Shown piece by piece: positions 1 through 11,870 of a stretch of 64,000 bases of DNA. Under the pieces are notes generated by a model. It made no database searches. It saw only the letters and a list, made by a program, of their open reading frames with translations, and was not told where the DNA came from. The first letter of the stretch is position 1. Each line of letters starts with the position of its first letter. The DNA lies in NCBI RefSeq assembly GCF_902635505.1, contig NC_045427.1, forward strand, positions 135,145,960-135,209,959, read 5' to 3'. The DNA is from Sarcophilus harrisii. Taxonomy: Eukaryota; Chordata; Mammalia; Dasyuromorphia; Dasyuridae. Made by a program: the position numbers and the translations under genes.

Positions 1-24
1 TTGTACAGTCAGAAAATTTGAAGT

Positions 25-130
25 TTGCTGCCCTAGTTGAGGAAAAAAAATGCCTATCATACCTACCTCTTGAGCTTGTTAGGATGATCAGATGAGATAA
101 TAGGCCAGAGAGGAATATTTTATGTAGTGC
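25..130 (+). repeat. MIR-like SINE tail
   Basis: The 'cctacctcttgagcttgttagg...gatgagataat' wording resembles the 3' part of the ancient mammalian MIR element. Confidence 0.4.
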
Positions 131-444
131 TATTTTTAAATGTTTTTTTTTTCTGAAAAGAAAAAATATCCCTTTTCAAAAAAAAGATTAAGTTACTTAA
201 TCTTAAACATACTATTTATTGTTAAACATTAGATTATTGAGGTTTTTCTTTCACAAGACTGATAAATCTGTGAATAGCTTTTTTTTTTTTTATGTGAATA
301 GCTTTTAATACACCTAGAAGCTCTTGATAGTCTCAGTTTCTGTGATATAAAGCTGAGAATATTTTTTTTGAAAATTAGGAGCATAGACTTTTTGTTATTT
401 CTTTTTATTTTAATTGTGTTTTCTGTGGCCTTTAAAAAATTAAT

Positions 445-593
445 TCTGGCCAAATAGATGACGTAGTGGACAAAGCACCAGCCCTGAAGTCAGGAAGATC
501 TGAGTTCAAATTTGATCTCAGATACTTAATACTTCCTAGCTATGTGGTCCTGGGCAAGTCCTTTAACCCCAATTGCTTCAGTAAAACAACAAC
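445..593 (+). mobile_element. Marsupial tRNA-derived CORE SINE with 11-bp target duplication
   Basis: The body shows the usual modules: 'agtggacaaagcaccagccc', 'ctgaagtcaggaagatctga', and the 'gtcctttaaccccaattgc' tail, then an A-rich end. Perfect 11-bp direct repeats (aaaaaattaat) lie at 434-444 and 594-604, marking the insertion site. Confidence 0.9.
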
Positions 594-604
594 AAAAAAT
601 TAAT

Positions 605-1657
605 ACCATTTAAAATTATATATGCTATTTAAATTAGATATGCTAATCATGTGGGGAAAACACAGTGGTGATTATGGATGATAAAACTCTTCAATAGGAA
701 TTTTAATATATATATATTTCTAAGGAAACTAACAGCAAAAGTTCTTTTTTTCCTGAAGTTAAGACCCACTATTTTATTCAGGTTAGACATTTATTTGATG
801 CAGAAATTTGAGCGATCTATAGGTATAATAATTAAATAAATATTTTTTTATTTATTATTTTATTATACCTATTATTGGGTGATAAGAAAGTTGGTCATTG
901 ATGTATGAAAAGATGAGAATTAAAGGTAGCCTGGTATTTGCTGACAGGAGGTATACCACATACCACAGCATTTGAGGTATCATTATTATATTAAAAACAA
1001 AGGAACATGTCCTTGTATTTAACATTAAAAACAAAGGAACATGTATGTGTTTGTACTTAACATTAGTTTTGTCATGTTTGATTAGTAGGTTAAACTTTTG
1101 AAAATACCAAATAAAACTTTTAGAATTGAAACCTACTTTCTGATTTTATCTGCCTTCTTCCCTTAAACTTATGTAAAATCAGGAAGCTGCCTTGAAAATA
1201 AAATTATTTTGCTTCTTCTGCTATTGAAGGAAGAAAGATACCTATTCTGTTGTGTGCCATGAGACTAATTTCATCTGCAGGTGATCTATCTACCAGTTAT
1301 TTGAAGTGCCTGCTAAATACAGATTTTTGATCTATTTCTTCTTTTGTTTCAGAACTCAAAAAATATAAGTTGTAATGCTGAGAATTCTGGAACTGGGAAT
1401 TAAGAAATCTAGGATTTCATTCTACCTTAAACTTTAAACTTAACTATTAGATTTTGAACTATTTACCTAGCTCTTTAACACTTTAGTTGTCCAGTTTGTA
1501 AATTAGACAGTATAAAATGTCCATTTCCTTAGCATATTGTGAAATATATTAATAGGAATTTTGGGAACTTAATTCACCCTTTCTAATATATTGTATGAAC
1601 TTTTCTACCTAATAAATAATTTATTGAATATAATCTATTCTTGAATTCATCTTGCAG
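605..1657. other. Intron 3 of PPP3CC, mostly unique AT-rich DNA
   Basis: Contains a 34-bp tandem duplication (listed separately) and, at about 1385-1520, a weak MIR-like segment. The end of the stretch gives the exon 4 acceptor. Nothing else recognised. Confidence 0.6.
991..1058. repeat. 34-bp tandem duplication
   Basis: The string ttaaaaacaaaggaacatgt occurs at 991-1010 and again at 1025-1044, with related sequence after each copy, giving a period of 34 bp and about two copies. Confidence 0.85.
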
Positions 1658-1769
1658 TGTGTGCTGTACTTATGGAGTTTAAAAATTCATCATCCCAGAA
1701 CGTTTTTCCTGCTTCGCGGCAACCATGAATGCAGGCATCTCACAGAATACTTCACTTTCAGACAGGAAT
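1658..1769 (+). CDS. PPP3CC: PPP3CC exon 4 (catalytic GNHE motif)
   Basis: The exon follows a TTGCAG acceptor and ends at a GTAAGT donor; 112 nt, entering in phase 0 and leaving one base of a Cys codon. It reads [20 protein letters not shown], then [21 protein letters not shown] supplies the metal-ligand asparagine and the adjacent histidine of the phosphatase centre (Asn150 and His151 in alpha-isoform numbering). Human gamma has NHPKTLFLL where this has HHPRTFFLL, a conservative difference. Exon 3, with the DIHG and GDYVDRG motifs, is not in the 1657 bases before it. Confidence 0.95.
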
Positions 1770-3502
1770 GTAAGTATAATTTGTTCTCTTTAGAAGAACT
1801 TTTGTAAAATTGGGACCCCAAATTAAAAGTATATATAAAAATAAAATGTTTGTAATGTTATTAATTTATAGGGAACATGTGTGTTTAAAATTCAAGATTA
1901 AGATATGAGAAAGCAGCAAACAAACTGTATCTCAGTATGCAGTATCTCAGTTTTTCTTATATTATCTATACCTCTGATTATGACACCTTAGATTTGCCCT
2001 GTTTGCATAAAAGAAGTTATCTAAAGGACTTTTAAAAACTATATTCACATCCTGGAATTAGTTAACTTTTAAAAATTCTTTGTTTGGAAAAAAAAAGACT
2101 GAAATATGGTCAAAAAATAGTCCCAAAGGGAAAAAAACATATTTCATATTATTCTGAACATAGGCCACCATTTTTCCTCCCTTCAGTGTACTTTAGTTTA
2201 TATAATTTACGTTTCTCTTGCATTTAAGGTTTACAAAGCTATTTCCTTACAACAGCCTTATGAGGTAAAAAGTGAAAACATTCCTTCTCCTATTTGCATA
2301 TAAAGAAAATTAAGCCCATAGAAGTTAAGAAACTTGCCCATGGTCACTTTTGATTCTGTGGTGAAAAGTCAAGACTCAAATCTAGGATTTCAAGTTTGCT
2401 TTCCATCACACACATTGTGCAGCACTAGTGCAGCCATAGTTTTGCTCTTAATACTGTAGGTTGCTTAAGCCTGAGTGGTTTCCTCAGTAGCAGAAGCAGT
2501 ATCACTGACATCCTCACAGGCCCACACATGTGCATTGCAAAACCTGCGTATATTTCCTCCCCTTCCCTTTTATCCCTGTCAATTTGCCCCTCCTTTTCTG
2601 ATGGAATAGAAGAATTTTTAGGAATATTTTTATTATTTTAGGAATATGAGAAGGAATAAGTTCCCCCTTCCTAAAGAGTTGGCATCTTATCCTATGCCTC
2701 TGGTGATACTTCCTACTTATAAGTAGATATCCATAAAGCAACTTCTGGCAACAGACATGAATCTGTGAAGCAGAAGGGGAAAATGTCAGGAGTTATAGAT
2801 CCCATAGAAATAGTGAAGTCTTTGAACTTTATAATTTAGTGAGGAATTATTCTATGAGCAGAGTGAAGTTTTAAAAGGGAAGGGGGAGAGGTCATGGAGT
2901 AAGAGAAGGCAAGTGAGAGTGTTCCATCTAGTTAGGATTTAAATGATTTAGAAAATGAGTAATGTCTTTGCCATCTTCAACACCCTCATTTCCCTGAGTT
3001 CCCTTTAACACTACCTTTTATAATTACTTACTTGTGGAGGGACAGAGGTTCTTATTATATTCTATATGCAGTAATATTACATAATTTTTCACTGTATTCC
3101 ATTTTTTCTATTCAAAAAGATCTTATGATTGGGGAGAGGAGTTAGCTGCATCATTTAATACCAATTTCGTAATCAGTTCATGTTATAAAAAGTCTTTTTG
3201 ACTTTTAGTCATTATAGTAATATTTCCCCCAGCTTTGACCTCTTTTTGGTGGTGATGGTGGTAGTGTCATCCACGTTTAGCCAATTTTACATTTAGCCAT
3301 GGGTGGAAGTGAAAATGAAACTGAAAAAAATTTCAGAAACCCCTTTCTCTGCCCCCATGAAGGTGTTTGTTAACATAAAATGATACATTTTTTTCTTGGA
3401 ACTATAAGATTAAATTTCACAATAATTTTGTACAATCTACTTAGTTTAAACATTCAACATATTGTTGCTTGTACTTATTTTCTGGTTTTGAGCCTGTTAG
3501 AC
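1770..3502. other. Intron 4, first part
   Basis: AT-rich intron. At about 2235-2430 a degraded MIR-like SINE can be read ('acagccttatgaggta', 'agaaacttgcccatggtcac'). The rest is unrecognised. Confidence 0.55.
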
Positions 3503-3694
3503 CAGGGGTCCTCAAACTTTTTAAATAGGGGGCCAGTTCACTGTCCCTCAGACTGTTGGAGGGCCTGACTATAGTTAAAACAAAAACTTTGTTTTGTGGA
3601 CCTTTAAATAAAGAAACTTCATAGCCCTGGGTGAGGGGGATAATCGTCTTCAGCTGCCGCATCTGGCCTGTGGGCCTTAATTTGAGGACCCCTG
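3503..3694 (-). mobile_element. OposCharlie1-like hAT miniature element, copy 1
   Basis: A 192-bp element bounded by inverted termini, starting caggggtcctcaaac and ending tttgaggacccctg. The interior ('ggccagttcactgtccctcag', 'gccctgggtgaggggga') matches copy 2 at 25885-26077 in the opposite orientation. Non-autonomous and non-coding. The short open frames across it are chance. A clear 8-bp target duplication was not seen. Confidence 0.85.
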
Positions 3695-4147
3695 CTGTAG
3701 GTTAGTGGTGAAGAAAGCTATGTGTATTAGTCAGAATTAAAGTGTATATTGCTATTTTCAATGAAATTTTACCCCAATTCTCTCTGTTCTTATGAAATTA
3801 TTAACTGACCATTAAAATGAACCTTTTTTGGGAAGAGATGAGAAAGGTATAGAGAGATATAGTGTCTTCTGTATGAAATTTTTCATTTCTGGAGTTTTAT
3901 TGCTTTTTTAAATGATTTTACTGTAATGTGTGTGCAAAGCAAAATTATTTTGGGAGAAAATTCCACATTGGTTTGCTTTTCTTTAAATATTTATTGTTTT
4001 CCTTTAGTTCCTGTATATCATTGAGTTTGAAATGTGAAAAATAATTCACCTCAGTGCAATTATAGGGTTGTTAGAGTTTTTAAAATTTTTTTGTTTTTGC
4101 TTCATTCCTGCATAAGGGATCTCTGCATGCTGTTCTGCATAACTGTT
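3695..4147. other. Intron 4 between hAT and LINE insertions
   Basis: AT-rich; nothing recognised. Confidence 0.5.
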
Positions 4148-4430
4148 GTTTTTTTAATAGCTTTTTATTTACAAAATATGCATAGGCAATTTTTCAACAT
4201 TGACCCTTGGAAAACTTTCTGTTCCAACTTTTCCCCTTCTTCCCCCCAACCCTCTCCCCTAGATGGCAGATAGTCCAATACATGTTAAATATGTTAACTC
4301 CAATATACATATGCATATTTATACAGTTATCTTGCTACAAGAAAAATTGGATCTAGAAAGAAAGGGGGGAAAAAACCTGAGAAGGAAAACAAAAATGTAA
4401 ACACACAATAACAAAAAGAGTGGAAATGCT
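4148..4430 (-). mobile_element. 5'-truncated LINE-1 3' end, minus strand, with target duplication
   Basis: A poly-T start followed by 'aatagctttttatttac' and a pyrimidine-rich 'ccccttcttccccccaac' block with 'ctagatggcaga' is the reverse complement of a common marsupial LINE-1 3' end. The 12-bp direct repeat tgcataactgtt lies at 4136-4147 and 4431-4442. Confidence 0.88.
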
Positions 4431-4442
4431 TGCATAACTGTT

Positions 4443-5084
4443 TTTCACTGATAGGCTGTTCTTTCTTAAAGGGCCACTTTGAATTTTAGAATCAGCACCC
4501 TGTAATTACTACCAAGTGACATTTAGCTCCAGATTGTGCAGCTGGATCTTTTTACAGCTGAAGAAAATAATTTACTTATTCCTTCCTCCCCCCGCCCCTT
4601 AAGGTACCTAATCTGGGGAAAATCTTTACATTTCAGTGATTTTTATTAGTTAAAAACATTTCCCATCCTTTGTTTTTCAAATACTAGATTTTAGTATTTG
4701 TTTTGTTCTAGAAAACAAGCAGAAAATAAAATTTCAGTTTACTTACTCAGTCTCCTCAGATTAAATTATCTTTTTGCCATTATGTAATTGAAAACCTAGT
4801 GTTTTTACACTGATATCTTATATATGAAAACCAAAGGTTTTAGAATTTAGAACAGTTCATGCAAACTGGCCCTTTTTTTTTCTAAATTTGATCATTTTTG
4901 ATTACACAGTTAAACTTAATAGATAAGAGAAAGCTAGTTTTTAGGTTTGCTAACAAAAACATTGTTTTTGGAATGAATTGAGGGAGAAATAATAATTTGG
5001 ATAGGATATGGCTTTTTTCTTTTGTATCTGATCCCTATCACTGAGACTTTCAAAAAATGCCATAACTTAGGGATTCGAAATGTG
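4443..5084. other. Intron 4, unrecognised
   Basis: AT-rich intron sequence with no recognisable repeat or gene. Confidence 0.5.
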
Positions 5085-5833
5085 ACTTGCTGGAGAGGAT
5101 TCTAGGATGATGGCAGAGTAAAGCTGGAAATTACCTGTTTCTCACACATTCTTCACAAATAATTTAAAATAATGACTTAAAGTGACTTTAGAGAGCCAGA
5201 AGTAAAGATTGGAGTAAAGCAGTTGGCTAGCTTAACACAGCTTGGAAGGACATTAAAAAAAAAGTCCTGACCTCCTAGGATAGTACTTTGACCTGATTGA
5301 AGTGCAAATATTTGGGGCAGATAAACTATAAATCCTGGGGGCAGCTATGTTGATAGCAGCCTCAACTTCAGGAAATTAAGGCTATGGATAGTATGGTCAG
5401 ATAGCAGGTTGGAGAAAATTGAAGGATCCTTTTCTGGTGCTGGATATGTGTTTCAGATACACTGGATGAGTTCCCAGGCTGTAGGCAAGGAGCGAGCACC
5501 CACTGGTGGGTGTATTTGAAAAGGAGTGGGACCCTGCTAGTCGTGGTCACTTGCAGGAAAGCAGAGTCCGTAGTTTTGGTTCCAGGATAGAGGAGTGGCT
5601 TAAAGCTTTTAGCCACAGTGGGGAGTGCTTGAACTAAGAGTATTTGAGATGATAGTGTTGCTAGGGGTCCTATTTGAAACTCATGAGTGAAGAGGAGGGC
5701 CTGAGGTCAGGCCTACAGATTGAACTCAAAAAACAATAATATGAAAAACCTGAAATTTGAGACATTAGCCCTCACACTTTGAGACTAGGGCCCAACTTTA
5801 ATACAAACTTACCAGCCAAGAAATAAGCTGCTT

Positions 5834-6190
5834 AAGTATGATAATTGTGGAAATATGTATAGAAGAATTTCAGGGGCAGCTAAATAATGCAGTGGATAGA
5901 GCACAAGCCCTGAAGTCAGGAGGATATGAGTTCAAATGTGACTTCAGACACTTAACACTTCTTGGCTCTATGACCTTGAGCAAGTCACTTAACCCCAATT
6001 GCCTCAGCAAAAAAAAAAAAGAAAAAAAAAAAAGGAATTACACATATTTAGCATATATTAGATTACTTGCCGTGTAGGGGAGAGGATAGAGAAAAAGGAA
6101 GGAAAATTTTGGAACACAAAGTTTTGCAAGAGTCTGTGTTGAAAATTGTCTATGCATATGCTTTGAAAATAAAAACCTTTTAAAAAAAAA
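5834..6190 (+). mobile_element. Short LINE-1 3' end with 16-bp target duplication, itself hit by a SINE
   Basis: LINE-1 3' UTR ('gataattgtggaaatatgtatag' ... 'ttgaaaataaaaacc' then poly-A) inserted inside an older LINE-1. The flanking repeats aagaaataagctgctt (5818-5833) and aagaaagaagctgctt (6191-6206) differ at one base. The element is split by a SINE at 5873-6033. Confidence 0.88.
5873..6033 (+). mobile_element. Marsupial CORE SINE nested in the LINE-1 3' end
   Basis: Standard modules 'ggggcagctaaataatgcag', 'ccctgaagtcaggaggatat', and 'agtcacttaaccccaattgc' followed by two A-tracts. It splits the LINE wording 'agaagaatt / acacat', with a short gaatt repeat at each side. Confidence 0.88.
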
Positions 6191-7282
6191 AAGAAAGAAG
6201 CTGCTTTTTAAAAAAGAAATGTGTGCAAAAGAGAAAGAACATGATTGTAGATAACTACTAAAATGTTAGAGAAGATCTAGGTTCAAACTCAGAAGAAGAT
6301 AGTAGAATCAAATGGCCACTTCTTCAAAAGAGAAATGTAAGATAATCACAAGGCCAAAAGGAATTCTTGGAATAGTTTAATAAGGACTTTAAAAATCAAA
6401 TGAAAGAGGTTGAGGAAAAATTGGGGAAAATAAGAGTAATCCAAGAAAATGTTGAAAAAGAAAGTCAACCAACTGGAAAAAAAATCAAAACAATTTAAGG
6501 AAGGTAATAACTTCTTAAAAATTGGAATTGGGTAAGGAATGTCTAATAATGTCATAAGATACCAAGAAATTATAAATCAAAATAATTTTTAAAAAATTTT
6601 TTAAAAATAAATATTTAAAAAATAATTTAAAAAATAGAAGAGAATGAGAAGAATCTCATTGAAACAACTTACCTGGAAAACAGGTAAAAAATATTCAACA
6701 TAAGAATTATTGGACTATCTGAAAGTCATAATCAACAGAGTCCAGATATTATACTTCAAGAAATTTTTAAGGAAAATTGCTCTGAAGTTTTAGGAATAGG
6801 GAATGAAATAAGAATTAATTAAAAAAAAAAAACCACCAATTACCACCTGAAAGAGATTCCAAGACAAAAACTCACAGGAACGTTCTAGCTATATTTCAAA
6901 GATCCCAGATCAAGGAAAAAATTCTACAAGGAACTAGAAAGAAAAAATTTAAATGATGTTAGAGCTACAGTGTGAAATAACACAAAATTTAGCAGCTTCT
7001 ACCTTAAAAGACAGAAGGACATGGAGCATAATATTTCCAGAACAAAGGAGCAATTAAGAACAACTCAGCAAAGCTGAGTATTATACCCTATATTTAAAAA
7101 AAAAAAAAAAAAAAAAGGATATTTAAAATGAATTAAAGGACTTTTAGGTATTTGTGAGGAAAAAACTTGGACTAAATGGAGATTCTGCCTTGCAAAAATC
7201 AGGAGAAACAAGGTAAACATGAAAGACTGAGTCAATCATAAGGGATTTAATGAAGTCAGTGTTTACTTCTTATATAGGATTG

Positions 7283-9055
7283 TGTAATTCTTTTTTTTCT
7301 CTTTATTTAATAATTTTCCCCAGTTACATTTAAAACTTATTTTTATTTTTATTTTTTTGCTGAGGCAATTGGGTTTAAGTACCTTGCCCAGTGTCACACA
7401 GCTAGGAAGTGTTAAGTGTCCGAGGTCATATTTGAAACTCAGGTCCTCCTGACTTCAGGGTTGCACTCTTTCCACTGTGCCACCTAGCTGCCACTGTTTT
7501 TAAGATTTTTGAGTTCTAAGTTCTCTCCATCCACAATTAAGAAATCACATGTAAAGTTATGCAAAACATTTCCATAAAAGTCAAGTTGTGAAAAAAAAGA
7601 TAGGTCTCCTAACCTAAGGAAAATAAAAAGCCTCAAGAAAAATTAGGTTGAAAAGAAAGGGAGAGAAAAAGTTCTTTAACATACTCAAGTTCCTTCTCTG
7701 GATATGAAAAAGATTTTTCATCATAAACCCTTCAGAATAGTCAGGGATGATTGTACTAGTGAGAATAGTAAAGTCATTTATAGCTGATCATCCTAAACCT
7801 TGCTATTACTTTGTTCATGGAAAACTTTCCAGGGTTTTTTTTTCCCCCCCTAAGAGCTTTTCCCAGAAAATGATAATATTCCATCACAAACACATACCAT
7901 AGTTTGTTGAGCCATTTCTCAGTTGATAGGCATCCCTTCAATTTCCAGCAGTTATTTTTGCCCTGAGAAGAAAGCTGTTATGAATATTTTTTGTACATAA
8001 AGATTATTTTTCTTTTGATTTTTTTTTCTGTTTTTTCCCAATCTTTTGATATTCCTGTCTAGTAATAGTGTTAAGTCAAAGGATACACATAAATATGTAG
8101 CCCTTTGGGTATGGATCATATGTTTTGATCATTTAATCAATTGGGGAATGGATCTTTTTTTTTTATATAAGTATGTTTGAGAAATGAGTCCTTATCAGAG
8201 AAACTTACTTCAAAATTCTTTTAACAATTATTATTACTAATTGTATTTCCTCCCATTTATTCTCTCTCTTTTCACCTTGTCCCTCCTCAAAAGTGTTTTG
8301 CTACTGATAACTTCCTCCCCCAATATATCCTTTCTTCTGTCACCCTCCCTCCTTCCTGTATCACATTCCCCTTCCTATTTTCCTGTAGAGTAAGATAGAT
8401 TTTTATATTCATATTGAGTGTGTATGCTATTTTCCTTTTAGGCCAATTCTAATGAAAGGTTCATTCACTCCTCTCTTCCACTCCACTGTAAAAGCTTTTT
8501 CTTGCCTCTTTTTAAATGTCAGATAATTTACATCATTCTACTTCTCCCTTTCCCTTTATTCCAGTACATTCTTCTTTCATCATTTTTTTTCCCATTCAAC
8601 CCACACCTGTGTCCTATGTATATAATAGAGTACTCCTTCAAACTTCCATAATAACAAAAAAGTTGTGATGAGTTACAAGTATCATCCTTCCATGTAGAAA
8701 TTTAAACAGATAAACCTTAAGTTCCTTATGACGTCACTTTCCTGATTGCCTCCTTAAGCTTCTCTGGAGTCCTGTATTAGAAAATCAAAATTTCCATTTA
8801 GCTGTGATCTTTTCATCACAAATTCTTAAATCCTCTATGTCATTGAATGACCATCTTTTCCTCTGAAAGATTATAATCAGTTTTGTTGGGTAGGTGATTC
8901 TTGGTTGTAATCTTAGCCCCCTTGGTCTCCAGAATATCATATTCCTAGGCAAGTTCCTTTAATGTAGAAGCTGCTAAATCTTATGTTATGCTGATTATGG
9001 CTCCACTTTTCTTGAATTATTTTATTTTGGATACTTGCCTTATGTATAATTCTGT
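7283..9055 (-). mobile_element. HAL1-like (half-L1) element, minus strand
   Basis: Read on the minus strand: remnants of ORF1 (near 8760-8990), an inter-ORF spacer (about 8230-8750), then directly a short remnant of the ORF2 C-terminus and a 3' end finishing 'ttaaatgtaactgggg'. Most of ORF2, including the reverse transcriptase, is absent. The same order and the same spacer-to-tail junction occur in the + strand copy at 35350-38345. A SINE interrupts the 3' end. Confidence 0.75.
7340..7495 (-). mobile_element. Marsupial CORE SINE, minus strand
   Basis: Reverse-complement modules: 'tgctgaggcaattggg', 'cccagtgtcacacagctagg', 'ggtcctcctgacttcaggg', 'tgtgccacctagctgcc'. Inserted into the 3' UTR of the HAL1-like element. 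Confidence 0.88.
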
Positions 9056-9365
9056 TTATCTACTAATTATCTTCCTAACTTACAGAGAAATAGGGTGAGG
9101 GGACAGAATAAGAGAAAGACACTTAAAAGAGGGGGAGATTAAGGAGAATGGCCAACTGAAGAGGGATAAGTTAAAAAGAGAAAGAAAGAAGAATAGGATT
9201 GAGGGAAATATATAACTAGTAATTATAACTTTGAATGTAAACAGGATTAACCTGGCCATAAAAGAGAAACAGATAACAGAATGGGTTAAAAAACTAGACT
9301 TTTACTATGTTGTTTAGGAGAAACTTATTTAAAAATAAAAGAAGCCCATTGATTTAAAATAAAAG

Positions 9366-9512
9366 GCTGGTGGAGCAACTAGATGGCATAGCAAATAGAG
9401 CATTATTTCTGCAATTAGGAAGACCTGAGTTCAAATCTGCCCTCAGATATGTAACACTTCCTAGGTGTGTGATCTTGGGCAAGTCACTTAACCCCACTTG
9501 CTTCAAGTAAAT
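9366..9512 (+). mobile_element. Marsupial CORE SINE
   Basis: Modules 'agcaactagatggcatagca', 'gaagacctgagttcaaatct', 'aagtcacttaaccccacttg'. Lies inside the LINE-1 ORF2 fragment. Confidence 0.82.
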
Positions 9513-9699
9513 AAATGGAAGACTGAAGTAAAATTTATTATCCTTCAGCTGATGTAAAAAAATTTAGCAATAGCAATCATGATTTCAGATAAAATTAAAA
9601 CTAAAATAGTTTAAAGAAGAGATCCACAAGGAAACTACATTAGGAAAAAAAAAGTCCCATTGATAATGAAGTATTATCAATCCTATGTCTATGTGTAAC

Positions 9700-10240
9700 C
9701 AAATATTGAATAACCAAATATCGCATAGCCTTGTGTTTCAGATTTTCTCCTCCTTCCCCCCTACTCCCTCCCCTAGATGGCAAGCAATTCAATATATGTT
9801 AAATCCAATATATATAAACATATTTATACAATTCTCTTGCTACACAAGAGAAAATAGATCAAAAAAAGAAAGTAAATGAAACAAAATGCAAGTGAACAAC
9901 AACAAAAGAGTGAGAATGTTATATTGTGATCCACATTCATTTCCCACAGTCCTCTCTCTGGGTTTAGATGGATTTCTTTATCACAAGATCATTGGAACTG
10001 GCATCAGTCATCTCATTGTTGGAGTGTGACGATCATCAGAATTGATTATCATATAATATTGATGTTGTCATGTACAATGATTTCCTGGTTCAGCATTAGT
10101 TCATGTAAGTCTCTCTAGGCCTCTCTAAAATCATCCTCCTAATCATTTCTTATAGAACAAAGATATTCCATAACATGCACATACCATAACTCACTCAGCC
10201 ATTCTCCAACTGATGGGCATCCACTCAGTTTCCAGTTTAG
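9700..10240 (-). mobile_element. LINE-1 3' end, minus strand
   Basis: Pyrimidine-rich 'ctcctccttcccccctactc' with 'ctagatggcaagcaattc', then the reverse complement of the ORF2 C-terminus ('ccataactcactcagccatt', 'ctgatgggcatccactcag'). 5'-truncated and inserted in the + strand LINE-1. Confidence 0.78.
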
Positions 10241-11870
10241 CGAGCATCATATGTTAATGGGAATAAACTAGAAACGTTACCAGTAAAGATCAGGGGTGAA
10301 ATAAGATTGCCCACTATCATTATTACTATCTAATATTGTATGAAATTTTAGCTTTAGCAATAAAAAAAAAAAACAAATTAAAGGACTTAGAGTAGGTAAT
10401 AAGGAAACAAAATTATTACCCTTTGCAGATTTTATTACGGTATGCTTTGAGAATCCTAGAAAATCAATTAAACAACTAGAAACAAATTAACAACTTTAGC
10501 AAAGTTGCAGGATACAAAATAAATCCACACAAATTATTATCACATCTATATGTTACCAACAAAATCCAGCAGTATGAGATGCAAAGAGAAATTCCAGTTA
10601 AAATAACTGTTGATAATATAAAATATTTAGGAGTTTACCTGCCAAGGCAAAGTCAAGAATTATATGAACATATAAGAATAGATTAGGTTTACAAGAAACA
10701 ATAGTGGCTAAAACAATCTAATATTTGATAAACCCAGAGATTCCAGTTTCTGGGGAAAGAACTCACTATTTGACAAAAATTGCTGGGAAAATTGGAAACT
10801 GGTATGGTTGAAACTAGGCATTGTCCTACACCCAACACCCTATACCAAGATAAAGTTGAAATGGCTTCTTGATTTAGACATAAGCAAATTAGAAGAACAA
10901 AGGATAGTATACTTTTTACGTCTGTAGAGAAGGAAGGAATTTATGGCCAAAGAAAAACTAGTGTATATGGATAATTTTGATTATATTATCTTTAAAAGTT
11001 TTGAACAAATAAACCAAATGCAGACAAAATTAGAAGAGAAGCAGAAAAGTAGGAGAAAATTTTTTATATCTAAGGGTATGATAAAGGAGAATTGACTTAA
11101 ATTTATAAGAATGCAAGCCATTCTCCAATTGATAAATGGTCAAATATATGAGTAGACTTTTCAAATGAAGAAATTGAAACTATTTCTAGTCATATGAAAA
11201 AATGTTCTCAATCACTATTTATTAGAGAAATGTAAATTAAGACAACTCTGAGATGTCACTACACACCTATCAGATTGGCTAAGATGACAGGAAAAGATAA
11301 TGCAGAATGTTGGAGGGGATATGGAAAACTGGGACACTAATACATTGCTGGTGGAATTGTGAACAGATCCAGAGATTCCAGATTCCAGGAGATCATTATA
11401 CATGGCAACAACAAATTTATGTGACAATTAACTGATGAATTTGACTTTTCGAAAGCAAGGTGATTCAGGCCAGTTCCAATAGACTTGTGATGGAGAGAGA
11501 GAGCCATTTGTGTCCAGAAGGAGGACTGTGGAGACTGAATGTGTATCATAACATAGTATTTTTACTCTTTTTGTTGTTATTTGCTTTTTTGTTTTCTTTT
11601 ATTATATGTGTTAAATAAACATTATATATGTTTATTTTGTTTTCTTTCTCATTTTTCTCCTTTTGATCCAATTTTTCTTGTGCTGCATGATAATTGTGGA
11701 AATATATATAAAAGGAATTGCATATGTTTAACATATGGATTACTTCCTGTCTGGGGGCAATGGTGGAGGGGAAAAGAGGGAGAAAAAATTTGGAACACAA
11801 GTTTTTACAAGGGTGAATTTTGAAATCTATCTTTGCATATATTTTGAAAATAAGAAGATCTTAATGAATG

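Larger units (their letters stand above)
5085..7282 (+). mobile_element. LINE-1 5' UTR and ORF1, decayed
   Basis: Begins with 'aggatgatggcagagtaaagctgg', a marsupial LINE-1 5' UTR type start, and continues into ORF1-like sequence at about 6300-7130. The ORF1 wording ('attattggactatctgaaagtcata...caaga', then 'ccacctgaaagagattcca') is recognisable as IIGLPESH and PPERD. ORF1 encodes the nucleic-acid-binding L1 protein; this copy is riddled with stops. It is interrupted at 5834-6190 by a later insertion. Confidence 0.8.
9060..11870 (+). mobile_element. LINE-1 ORF2 and 3' UTR, decayed, with nested insertions
   Basis: ORF2-like wording appears in pieces: an endonuclease-like part (about 9220-9690), a reverse-transcriptase part near 10300-10560 including 'ctttgcagattttattac' (the FAD(D) region), a C-terminal part to about 11400, and a 3' UTR ending 'ttgaaaataagaagatcttaa'. 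ORF2 encodes the L1 endonuclease and reverse transcriptase; many stops make it inactive. It is interrupted by a SINE and a minus-strand LINE-1 3' end. Confidence 0.75.
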
